64,000 nt of DNA from contig CM060850.1 in the NCBI GenBank assembly GCA_030737835.1, positions 9,863,877 to 9,927,876 of the forward strand, read 5' to 3'. Positions 34,049 through 45,230 of this stretch are shown in pieces. A program made the translations under genes and the position numbers. This DNA comes from Acorus gramineus. Its lineage: Eukaryota; Streptophyta; Magnoliopsida; Acorales; Acoraceae. Below the pieces are notes generated by a model. The model did no database searches. It was not told where the DNA came from and was given only the letters and a program-made list of their open reading frames with translations. How positions within the stretch are numbered: the stretch's first letter is position 1; each line of letters opens with the position of its first letter.

Positions 34049-34782
34049 CACGTGTCAAACTCTCCTTGTTTAACCCGAACCCGCTTTGTTTGGAGTCCAG
34101 CGGAGGAGAAAGCGACGTCGCTTTGCTTGACGAAGACTCCCACACCTCCACGTGTCGGTCACGTTCATTTCAATCGACACGTGTCGGTATCCCTCGGTCC
34201 CCGAGCCTCCCCAGCTTGGATACATGTTTCCTTCCCTGGGGAAATTAATTCCAGGTCTTTTGAAAAACCCTTGAATTATATTTAGATCCTTAAAATATTT
34301 GAACTTATTTTTAGGTTTTCAAATCACATTGTCTATTATTTTCAAGTAGAGGTGGTCAGCGAGTCGAGCGAGTCGAGCTTTAGCATGTTTAAATCTGCGT
34401 ACACTGTTAATATGTATAAATACACATTTAACAAGTCTAGTTACATTGTTAAGATGGAAAAAAGGATGGTAAAGGAGGGAGAGAGTCAGCTAGGGAAGGG
34501 ATAATGGAAGGGAGGAGTGATGAGAAACAGCACACAGAGGGGATGAGCTGTTATTGTTGTGGATGTGAGGGAATGATGGGGACACAAATAAAATATGAAG
34601 GTATGGATAAAAGTGAAAAAAAAAAGGGTAAAAGGTGGATGGAATGACCTAAAAGAAATACCCCAACCAATCCGAGGATCTAAAAATAACTAGATGTTTC
34701 TTGAAGGACTCAGTATTAATTTCCCCTTCTTTTCTGGCGTCGCCACGCGTCGCTTCCTCTTCCTTCCCTTATTGTACACGTG
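34049..34782 (+). promoter_or_regulatory. G-box elements upstream of the AFP gene
   Basis: Perfect CACGTG palindromes at 34049-34054, 34149-34154, 34178-34183 and 34777-34782, the first three in CCACGTGTC/ACACGTGTC contexts that match ABA-response elements. AFP genes are known to be ABA-inducible and their products bind ABI5-type bZIPs, which bind such sites, so feedback control is plausible. This is inference from motif content. Confidence 0.6.
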
Positions 34783-35059
34783 GAGTCTCCAAAAGCGTGT
34801 CGTTTGTCAGACCGAGGGGTATTTCCGTCATTTCACCCATATTAGCTCTGTCTCTGTATTTTATGGAGTCTCTGTTTGTTTTTCAATTTTTTGGTTTTTC
34901 TGAAATCGAAATCGAAGAATCATCGATTGGGTTTTCGTTGAATCGGTTTCTCGAACTTTAGAGATGCTCAAAATCGTGTCTTTTTAGGGTTTCAAATGGC
35001 TCCCCTGCTTTGGGTTTACATTTTCACGCGATAAAAATCGTATCTTTGGAACCCCCAAA

Positions 35060-37955
35060 ATGCCGGAGGCGACGGACGGGCTATCCAGGGACCTCCTCCG
35101 GTTGTTCTCCGCCGAGAACCACCGGCCGCCACATCCATCGGCGAAGATAACAGCGGTGGACGACTCCGACGGGCTCGAGCTCAGCCTCGGCCTTTCGCTG
35201 GGTGGGCGGTTCGGGTCCGACCCAAAGAGGCTCGTCAGGTCCTCTTCCGTCGCCGATGCGGCGGAGGAGGCGCCTCCGGCGGTGGAGACTGAAGCGCCGC
35301 TATTGAGAGCGTGTTCGCTGCCGGCGGAGGCGGAGGAGGAGGTGCGGAAGCGGAAGGAGATGCAGAGCTTGAGGAGGATGGAAGCGAAGAGGAAGAGATC
35401 GGAGAAGTCTCAGAAGGTGAAGGTCGAGGAGGGCTTATCGGGTCGGGCGGAATTCGCGGTGGGTCCGAATTGGGCGGCGGCAGCGGCGGCCGCCGTCGTT
35501 TCGAGGCAGGGGTCGATCGGGTCGCAGGGGAGCAGCTCGTCGGGGGCTTCGGATGTGGACGGCCGAGCTTTCCAAGGTAAAAAAAGTTCATATTTTTATT
35601 GGGTTTTTGTTGTTGATTGCAAATGAAAATGTTTTATGTATTGTTTTTTCACAGTTTAAATCTTTTTTAATTCTGGTAATGAATGTGGTATTCTTTATGA
35701 AGTGCGTTTTGGGTTATTCTATTTCTATTCTTTTCAAGGATGAATTTCGGTGCTCATATTTTAATGAACTGTTGAAGAATATTCAAAAGGTCTTCTCATG
35801 CTTTATTGGAGGTGAAGTTTATTGGAGGCACTAATGTTGACATATGCTTTCTTAAGTAGAACCCCACCCTATTCTATTGGAGTCTCCTGAGTGTTGTTTG
35901 GAAACGCGTTTTGGTTGATTCTGGTTTTGCAGGAATCAACTTGACCCAAATGTGTTTCCAAACGCGCCTCTGATGGTCAGAGCTTTTTATGGAAGCTGGA
36001 CACAGTTTTTAGTTATAGATAGTAAAAAAAGAAGAATGGGAATCTAATTTCAAAAGCAGCTTTAAAAATTTGTTGTTCGAACGGGTTTCTAAACCTTACC
36101 CTAGAATGCATGGTTTTCACTAATTTGGCTTTAGATGACAAGGAGTTGTTTGCCTTTCCAAATCTACCATAATTAACTAATAACTTTGTTTAAAAGTTTC
36201 GGATATAAAAGTGGCATGATGTTATTGGTTCTTTTCTCTGACTTCCAATTTTGTCGAATGACATTGCTGGTCCCAAATCATTGTGTAAAGGGAGGTTGTT
36301 CATGTCACCTTTAGCCGGCATATCGTTTTGTTACGCTTTGCAATCGTTTTCTGAAGAAGATATTATTCTTTATGGTGCCTACTTGCCCACATGAGGAATC
36401 TGAGTTGTTTGTTTGTTAAAGGAGACTATTGATTGGGCCGATATTTTTGTAGTTCAGATAACTTTGTTGCAGTACAGACCACACGTAAGATGTCATCCGT
36501 TCCTTGCAATATATACGTGGCATATCAATACAGGCCACAATTATTTTCTTCTTTTTGGAATCTGTTGATTGTGTTGATTTGGTATGCTAACCACGCGTAA
36601 AGTTCAATGGGCCTTATGAGGAAACTAAAATGTAATTTTTGGGAGTCCATTGATTGTACCTGTATAACATAGTCCAAACAACATCGTTGATATATATATA
36701 TATGCTAGCCACGCGTCCGAAATGTTTTGAATCGACCATAATGATGTCGGCATGGTTCTTTTCAATGTTATACTTTTCTTGTCTTTTGTTGTGTTGTGAT
36801 TTGTGGAAGCGCACATGAAGTCCAAGATAAATTATCGTAGAGTTTCATTCTTTATGATACGAGACTCTCGATCCTAGAAGAGGATTTCACTCTATCCATG
36901 AAGGTCTTCCCTCAACTTTAATATGTCATTTATTCCAAGGGTGGGGTTGTTTGGATGACAAACCAAGACTTTTTATTTCTCCTAACAAAAAGAAAGACAC
37001 GTATGGTTAAAATATGAGATATTACACATTCTTGCCCTGTGATCGCCATGTTGTGATATTTGTCGTTATATGGTAGCATTGTCGTGTAGGCTTTTTCCAA
37101 ATATACAGAGATCTTATTATGATTTTTCTTACTTGTATAGAGATTTTATGCTCTTGAGGGTTGGTATGCACTTCAAAATATTAGTAGTGAGTTACTATTT
37201 GTGGGTGCGAACAAAGAACACGTGGCTTACGCTCGGTTTACTTGATTATGTAATGTAGTTTTTCCAAATTTGTTGTTTAAATGCATTCACTATGATTAGT
37301 AGTTTTCGACACTTGCGCTTTTCCCTTTCAAAAACATGCTACATCGATATTATTACAATTAGTTCAAAAATATATTCTTCACGCATTGACACGTAGATTG
37401 TTGTTGATCACCTCCTCCTCGAAACAAATTTAGAATACCATGTTATCATGCATGGCTTACTGTGTATTTAGTTGTCCATGAAAAGTAACGTAATGCTTTA
37501 TTTCTTCTATTCAGTCTTTGATGGTGAATACATTCCCATTTGCTTGTACAGGTTTCGACATATCAGGGAGGAATGGTTACCAGAACCCCAAGAGCCCGAT
37601 GAAAGTCCAAGACCAAGTGGCCACCGGAAAATCTATCAATGCCGCCAACAAACCACCAAATGATCCATCGAAGAAGTCACCAACAAATAACAATAACAAT
37701 AACAACAAAAGGACTACAGAGATGGGCATGAACTTCATGGACGACATGCCATGCGTATTCACCAAAGGAGACGGACCGAACGGGAGGAAAATCGAAGGAG
37801 TCCTCTACAGATATAAGAAGGGAGAGGAGGTGAGAATCGTCTGCGTCTGCCATGGCAGCTTCTATTCGCCAGCGGAGTTCGTGAAACATGCAGGGGGAGG
37901 GGATGTCGCGCACCCTTTGAAGCACATTGTGGTCAACCCAACCCCATCACCCTGA
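35060..37955 (+). CDS. AFP: AFP / NINJA-family transcriptional co-repressor
   Basis: Two exons, 35060-35576 and 37552-37955, spliced G|GT in frame, 306 residues. It has the three conserved blocks of ABI5-binding-protein (AFP)/NINJA proteins: an N-terminal EAR motif LELSLGLSL at 39-47 followed by [16 protein letters not shown] (recruits TOPLESS); a basic nuclear-localisation block [18 protein letters not shown] at about 96-113 with the [12 protein letters not shown] motif; and a C-terminal domain ending [21 protein letters not shown] ...[10 protein letters not shown] that binds ABI5/JAZ-type partners. It represses ABA responses (AFP) or jasmonate responses (NINJA); EAR context favours AFP. Exon 1 is GC-rich, exon 2 has an Asn run. 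The 1,975-bp intron contains an inverted GTTTGGAAACGCG pair near 35895-35965, probably a MITE remnant. Confidence 0.9.
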
Positions 37956-39158
37956 TCATTTTCAATCTTCTTCAAGTAGAGAATGTGAGTGAATCAAAGC
38001 GAAAAGAAGTGCAGATGTTTTTATCTTCAGTTGATAAGTTTAATTTGGTTTTATTTTCTTTCTTTAGGGTCTTTTTCTTGAATACTCTTTTTTTATTATT
38101 TTCTTCAGCCATTTCATTCTCTCTTTTGAATCATGGATGGTTTGTGTACAGATGAGGTTTTGACAAGGTGGGCACCAACGGATGATTCTGTTGATGTTGT
38201 GTTTGTCATTGCAGAATCACTTCCCTAAGTTGCAGGTTCTGATTGTCCAATCTGATGACTTGAGTTTTGATTTCATGAAAAGTGGATGATTCTAGTGTCT
38301 TGGATGTCATGCACATGTAGAACAAGAATAAAATACCAAACAAGAGAATACCTATGTTTACATGGTTTGATAAAATTAGTCAACATCCACGAAAGAGAGC
38401 AACAAACTATTCACTATAATCTCAGAGAACATGTACATAAGGTTGTTAAAAAAATTTTAACAGAAAAATAAAATCTCTTTTAAGAGATTATATAAATAGA
38501 TGAGAGAATTACAATAACACCCCAACAAAAATGAGGAAAAAGTTTTTGTGAATAAGTCATTCATGATACAAACATTCTCTCTCTTTTTTCTTTTTTTTTT
38601 TGTCTTGATCCACTCAATAAAAATTTAATCATGATTTACTAAGCATCATCACATTGTACTAGTTTACAAATTACAATGCCATTGTTTTTTCACAAGGTCT
38701 TGATCCACCCAAGCCAGCCTTAAGCCTTGTATGGTGGAACAGAGGATAAATAAGAAGGAACAAGGGTGAATAAGTTTAAAAACATGTTTGTTTGCAAGGA
38801 CTGTTAGTATAGTTGTGTAGGTCGAAATAAGCTGATATTAGTATTGTAAGTCCCTTTAAAATGTGTTATTTTATCCAACATATTGTATTAGTATAAAAAG
38901 ACCTTCATATTAAATCATAAATATTTTTTTCACCTTGTAAAATTCTTTGTAAGTCCTTTACTTATTCATTGTCCCAACAAAAATAATTAAAAATACAACT
39001 AATTAAAAAACGATTTAATCCTTATTTATATTAAAATAATTATCTATCCTAAAATAGCTTATGTCGCAACTCAAACAGAGATTTAGTATCATTTATGATT
39101 TATGGAGCATGATTGGATATGCTTCAGTTGCTCCAACTTGACATTTAAATGAATCTAA
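37956..39158. other. AFP 3' UTR and intergenic DNA
   Basis: The first few hundred bases are the likely 3' UTR. The rest is AT-rich with no gene; a GGATAAATAAG-containing stretch near 38750 resembles worn MITE sequence but has no clear ends. Confidence 0.4.
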
Positions 39159-39937
39159 GGCGGTGTTTGGCAGTGGCGGAAAGCGGATTTTAAGTACTGA
39201 TTAATAAGTGCAGAAAGAGGTTGTGATGATAATTTTTAAGAGTTCAGGAAAAAAAGCGTTTGGTTTAGCGGAAAATATTAAGCAGTATTTTAGATAAGTG
39301 TGTTTGGTTAACCACTTGACATATGTGCTTATTGGAAGGGTATTCTGGTCCATTTTATAAGTGCTGAATGTTATTTTGATGTTTGGTTGAAATGGGAAAA
39401 ACATGTTTTTTTTTAGATACTAAAGATTATTATTTTTTAACATGTTAAAAATACATGAACTACTAATACCCTTTGAAGAGCGAAAACAATATAGCACCTG
39501 GATATCAACATGTTGAAAAATAATAGATTGTTTGTTTAATTCGTTGAAAACTCTGATATTTAATATATCAGAAACCTATCTCATAGGATTGCAAGGACTC
39601 CTTAATTGGACTACAAACACATCTAAATGCCATCATTAAAATTAAAAAAGAGGTCTTCAAAAAATCAGAGAAGGCCTCTTCTGTAAGAGTTTGACAGTTA
39701 CATAAATTCTACAACACTGAAAACATAAACATGTTTCATTTTAACATAAAAAAATCCACATAGACAAGTATAATGAATCTAATAATTTCATTAGTTTGAC
39801 ATAATAAGCAGTACTATTCAGATTTCAGCACTGACACAGATGACATAATAGTTTTCACAAATTTGTTACAAAAGTGACTGTTCCATACACATGTTTATAA
39901 TGTTACAGCCATCTGTTGGCTAATGGAACTTCTACAT

Positions 39938-40147
39938 TTACTTGATAGCTAGGATTAAAAGCAAAACAAAAATAACAAACACCAACAACATTATACAAAA
40001 GCATGCACAACATCCGAAAATCATTAAACCCGTTGGCCGTGGTCCTGCATTGTCCTTCTCCACCTTCCTAAGGATTTGCGGTTGGTTATCTTGAAATTCT
40101 CCCATCCTAGGCAATGTATCTGCCCACATGAAGGAGGCACGGTGGTC
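39938..40147 (-). CDS. hypothetical small membrane protein exon inside the Harbinger-type element
   Basis: A minus-strand exon with a good acceptor (TTTGGTTGCAG before 40147). It would join, in frame, to an upstream GC-rich exon ending at 40672 (donor GAG|GTAATACC). It encodes DHRASFMWADTLPRMGEFQD, a charged middle, then a strongly hydrophobic tail (IFGCCACFCIMLLVFVIFVL) and stops, so the product would be tail-anchored. The upstream exon has no ATG in this frame, so translation would begin at the Met in SFMWADTL, giving about 63 residues. I recognise no family. It may be a captured host gene fragment or chance. Confidence 0.35.
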   Translation of the reverse strand, partial: DHRASFMWADTLPRMGEFQDNQPQILRKVEKDNAGPRPTGLMIFGCCACFCIMLLVFVIFVLLLILAIK

Positions 40148-40820
40148 CTGCATCCAACCAAATATACAATACAAACATGTATAACTTTAAAATATATATC
40201 AGATTCAAGTATCTTTTCAAGGATACATTGTTGCTCATACTGAATGTTCAATGAAGTACATGCTCGAAAGCATCAACGTGAAGTAATTTGTTTTCAGATA
40301 AAATGTATACTTTACTATGTATTTTCATAAAACATTATTTCTTCTCATGTAAATACTCTATTAGAGGTTTCATATACTGAGTTAAGACTGAGATATGATT
40401 TACTGCATCAACACGATATCAGATTATTTCCTTTTTTTGTCAAGTGTTCTATTGGGTACTGATTTTATATATGCACGCAATTCTTATATTTAAATTGAAG
40501 GGATCCACTGTGTTAGCACCAAATTAGATTAATATTCAGTAGATCATACATCCCTATCAACCATTTGCACAATAGAAGCACATGAAACAAAGCAACACAT
40601 CAACAAACCCACAATGAAAAAGGGCTTAACATAAAAAAAATCAAAGACCTAGCTGGAACGAGTGGTATTACCTCGATGTTTGGCTGTGGCGGCAATCCGA
40701 AGAGGAGGGAGGAGCTCGGACTGTCGGAGACGAAGACGGTGATGCTGCTCCGCGATGGTGGTCGAGGTCCGGCGATCGGGGGTGGCAAGAACAGAGAGGA
40801 ACCCGATTCTTCACGTCACA

Positions 40821-41142
40821 GTGGAGAGAGAGGGGTTCAGGATGACCTTCACCGGAGCAGGTCGGGGTTATTTGGCGATGAGAGACGGACGACTTCCGCC
40901 GATTAGGGTTTGCAACACCTCCTCTTCATTTTTCGTTCTTTGTTTCGGTCGACGCAGAGAGGGGTGAGGAGAGAGAGAGGGGTGGAGAGAGAGGGGTTCA
41001 GGATGACCTTCACCGGAGCAGGTCGGGGTTATTTGGCGATGAGAGACGGACGACTTCCGCCGATTAGGGTTTGCAACACCTCCTCTTCATTTTTCGTTCT
41101 TTGTTTCGGTCGACGCAGAGAGGGGTGAGGAGAGAGAGAGGG
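40821..41142. repeat. perfect 161-bp tandem duplication
   Basis: Two copies, starting at 40821 and 40982, that look identical base for base. The unit includes TTCAGGATGACCTTCACCGG and GTTTCGGTCGACGCAGAG. It lies in the presumed leader of the minus-strand unit in the Harbinger-type element. Confidence 0.92.
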
Positions 41143-41154
41143 CTGGTCGGCTGC

Positions 41155-41165
41155 CTTATATAGGG
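41155..41165 (-). promoter_or_regulatory. candidate TATA box of the unit inside the Harbinger-type element
   Basis: Minus-strand CCTATATAAGG, followed downstream by a CT-rich leader. It would place transcription start near 41125-41135. Inferred only. Confidence 0.4.
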
Positions 41166-41550
41166 GCTGTAAAATAGGGTTAGTAGCAGGGGTAAAAACG
41201 TAAAAAGCCGTTGGACGAAAATACGCGCTCGCGAGGTCGGATTAATAAAAGTGTCGTCGAGGAGATGAAAACTTCCGAGGTTATTAAGCAGAATCCGGAA
41301 GAACATATGTGCTTATTTGGAACTCAACCAAACAGAAAAAATACTGAATATTACGCCTTCAGCTAATAAGTGCTGAATTTGGCAGTAACCAAACACCACC
41401 TAATTCTTTATATGCCTTTGCAATTTTCTCTTGATAAATAGATATAAAAATAGCCTTTCTTGATATAAATTGATATAAAAAATTGTTATTCCATCCCACA
41501 TATTCCATTTATATCATGTAATTAATGTTCTATTATATATGTGTGCGTGT

Positions 41551-43251
41551 TTTAAGAGAGCTATAGAAGAAGGCGCCGACTTCACAGAAACAGACATCCC
41601 CGCAACCAAAGACGGCGAACTCATCTGCCTCCACGACGTCACTCTCGACGCCACCACTGACGTCGCCGACCACCCCGAGTTCGCTGACCGGAGGACGACT
41701 TTCGAGGTTTAATGGCAGAACATCACCGGGTGATTCTTTAGTAGCATTACACTCGGTCTTTTTTACAATACAGAGGCAATCCCCGATCTAACTGAACACT
41801 CCACTGGTGGAGTAAATACCGTTCCAATACAATATATACTCTATTAGTAAAGTGTATGTCAAATTAATTTTTCTAAAAATAAAAATATGCATTAGTTTAT
41901 TATATACTTACATAGGTGAGTATATATATATTTTTAAAAAATTAAAACGATTGCATATTACAAACGAGACTGTAAAAGGGGACTGAACATATATATCCTT
42001 TGCCTTTCATGAATAATGTTCTTCTATCAATCGCCTTCGAAACTCTTGAGTAATCTGTGATGCGGGTTTGATTGTGTTTTTGGTTGATTTTACATTGGAA
42101 GAGATCAAAACGTTGAGGACGAAACAGAGGTTCCCGTTTCGCGATCAGAAATACAATGGTATGCTGACTTTGTTTCTGTTAAATAAGTTTTCAGACAATC
42201 GGTTTCAAATATTTTTTAAAACATTTAATATTTAATTTTTGATATCATATTTTGGTTTATATGTGTTAAAAAGTCTACAAAGATAGGATCATAGAGTCTC
42301 ATGTTGTTCCCTCTCATTTATAGGGCAGCTCCACGTAATCACATTTGAAGAGTACATATCAATAGCTCTGAGTGCGCCCCGTGGTTATCTATCCAGAGCT
42401 CTGAAAAATCCGGTCTTTGTAAACAAACATGTAAATTGTACAAGATGAGATTCAATCAGTTAATGTCAATCTCTAATATGGGCTTAATATGTGACTAAAA
42501 TTATCACATAACTAATAAGATCTAGAACCGATTGGATTCCATCTCGGCCCACACATACTTTGGATTAATATGTTCCTGTAAGCGAATTATGAGTCTATAG
42601 TTCATGGAGTCAACAGGTGAAGTGGGCGGATGGAAAGAAATACGAAGACAAGTTCATCGAGACACTGAAGAAATACGGTTACAAGGGGTCGTACCTGTCA
42701 AAAGACTGGCTCAAGCAACCACTGTTCATACACTCCTTCATGCCAACTTCGCTGGTGTACACATCTGGACTAATCGATTTGCAACAGGTCTACTACTAGT
42801 CAAAACTAAACCACTCCAGTGTTAGATCACATCAATTCTTGTCAGTCCTTTTACATAGAATCATGCAGATGTATGATGAAATCACTTCGTGTGCATATCT
42901 TGACTACATCAACAAGTACATCGTTGGGATTGGACAGTGGAAGGACACGGTGGTGCCCCCCAAGGATAGACACTTGACAACCCCAACAGACCTAATCGCG
43001 AAGGCTCACTCGTGCGACTTACAAGTATACATATTCACATCTACACGTTTTCTTGAGTATTTTATTTGATTCAAAGTACTTGAATTATGCGATTTTAGGT
43101 GCATCCCTATACATATCAAAACGAGGATTTGTACCTGAGCTTCGACTTCAATCAAGACCCGTATGTAGAGTACAAATTTTGGATCGACAAACTGCGCGTC
43201 AATGGAGTGTTTATGGACTTCACCGGCAGCCTCCACAGGTTCCAGGAGTGA
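41551..43251 (+). pseudogene. glycerophosphodiester phosphodiesterase (GDPD4/5/6-type) pseudogene
   Basis: Exon remnants in order match plant secreted GDPDs, which cleave glycerophosphodiesters: RAIEEGADFTETDI...LICLHDVTLDATTDVADHPEF (41551-41740), DFTLEEIKTLRTKQRFPF (42083-42158), QLHVITFEEYISIALSAP (42324-42430), VKWADGKKYEDKFIETLKKY ...SYLSKDWLKQPLFIHSF (42617-42787), YLDYINKYIVGIGQWKDTVV (about 42865-43024), VHPYTYQNEDLYLSFDFNQD ... (43099-43251). The N-terminal exons with the signal peptide and HRG motif are missing. In-frame stops lie at 41710 and 41731; the second remnant lacks an AG acceptor; a small insertion disrupts the exon near 42865; the frame ends early at FQE-stop. The short intron sizes show it was a DNA-level copy, not retroposed. 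Confidence 0.88.
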
Positions 43252-45230
43252 ACTGACTCTTCTCCATACAAGATAAGAAAAGATGGCTTTTTATTTTTAT
43301 TTTTTGCTGCTAGTGCTGGCTTTTAAGTTTGTATTTCTAATTCTCCATTGTTTTGCTGATTCTGGAAATGCTACTGAGTTTTGACACAACCTGAACAACA
43401 GTGTTACATTCTTAGACGTTAGACAAATTGACTCACATTGCAGTGGTTCTCCAAATCATGCTAAGATCATGGGAGATTGAAGCAGAGAAAGAATATGGAT
43501 GCAAGAGAAGAGAGCACAATGAATCAACAACAGAAGCAGCTTATGAAAAAAATGTACAATTGTATTAGAAAAGTCTTGTTCAGGCTACAACATCCACAGA
43601 GAAATATTGCTCTGCCTTTTTTTTATAGTTTCTGAAACAGATAAACTATAGACCCTATACATGATTTAAAACATCTAAATATAACACAACATGGCTACAA
43701 CTATACAATACAAACATCCAATAATGGTTGCAGATGAAGGGTTGTGGTGAAACTTACACCCTTGAATCTCCCCTTTATATATTAGCAACTCAGGATCCAA
43801 AACAGAAGCCAACCCTGCTGTCTTGAAATCCCTTCTACAATATTTAATGGATAGTAAGAGAATCAACAATATCTACAAGCCTGTGATCAGCAACAATACC
43901 CCTTTAGTATTCTGATTTCTGAACCACATTCTGAAGGTCAAATGTGGACTTATGTTCTGATCAGTCATCCTAATCGGAATAACACATGCATGGCTTCACA
44001 TTTTTGGTTCATGCAACTGATTATGTTGCCATAGAGAGGTTGTAATGACGAGTGCTGCTCACATTGTTGCTCAACTCGGCTTCAGAATTTAATCACTCAA
44101 TATATTCACAATTATGGAATGTTTCATAATCAAGATGAGGAGACGAGATGTCCATTCCTTCAATCTCCATCATAAGCCCACGGAATGAGGGCTACAAGGT
44201 GGATCTGAGAAATATACAAATACCCATTGGTGGTTAGAATTTGAATCCTAAATGATTTGGACAAGTTGGTGATCTTAAATAGGGAAGCTCGGGCATAGAA
44301 GAGTTCTAAAGACGTACAATATTGATATCTACAAAGCAGGAAGCCAGCAAATATAAGAAAAAGACACTGGATTGCAGGAGTTTCTGCAATGCATTTGTAC
44401 AAACGCATGCATCAGTTAAATCATCAAAACACACTTCAATTACAGTCACCTACAGTTCTCAGAGGTTTTGTATTTTGATGTTGCAATATGCAACCTCTTC
44501 ATTGCTCAATCCGAAGACAAAATATTATATGACTGGAGTATGAGAAATTACATAATACAGTTGTGCATAGGGGGGTAGAGATTTATATACTATTACAAAT
44601 TTACACTCCTTACTCCATGTTGACTCTTGTCCTTTGCGTTGTGTAAAACCAAATTTGGCACAAACTCACAATGGCACAGTCAGTTATTCATGGACCCTTC
44701 AGCTACATCAAACTCATAATGACACATGAACTTGCTACATATAGATTGTGTGCTGTAAAGATTTCATTATGAAGACTGGACAGGTGAGATACTGCCAGTA
44801 ATAGATAATCGGTTGTCAAACCATGCAACAAAGATCAGTTGCAGAAAACTTTACAAGGAAAGATAAGCACACATATGTACATACAGATATGAAAAAAAGT
44901 ATTGCAACAGCAACCAAAAAAAAGTATGGCAATGTTATCATGTCTAAGCCCATGCAGTAAACATCCATTTTCACATGTAATAGAAGAATCTTATTTGATC
45001 AATTAAATACACACATTTGTTGTTGTAGAAATATCAGTAAAAAAATTACCCACAGAGTAAATAACAAGGGAAGAAGTATGCATGATCATTACAAGATATT
45101 TAACCACAATCAAGCATGCATTCTGAGAATAGCACATAAATAGAAATGAATAATCAGATTCTTGAATTATAAAAGACACCCAAATTTACCTTCTACAATG
45201 TTCAATTTGTCATGTGTGTACAGTGGCACA
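43252..45230. other. intergenic DNA / RPK2 3' flank
   Basis: About 2 kb with no recognisable gene on either strand. The part nearest 45230 would hold the RPK2 3' UTR on the minus strand. Confidence 0.4.

Larger units (their letters stand above)
39159..41400. mobile_element. 2.2-kb PIF/Harbinger-type element with internal gene-like segment
   Basis: Ends GGCGGTGTTTGGCAGTGGCGG and the complement of GGTGGTGTTTGGTTACTGCC, flanked by TAA on both sides (39156-39158, 41401-41403). Subterminal AATAAGTGCTGAAT motifs occur in both arms. No DDE transposase or Myb-like frame is visible. The interior holds a minus-strand transcription-unit-like segment and a perfect 161-bp tandem duplication. Confidence 0.75.

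Noticed and set aside
35235-35591. Pro/Ser-rich antisense frame over AFP exon 1
   Set aside because: Antisense shadow of a GC-rich exon that has a clear AFP translation on the plus strand.
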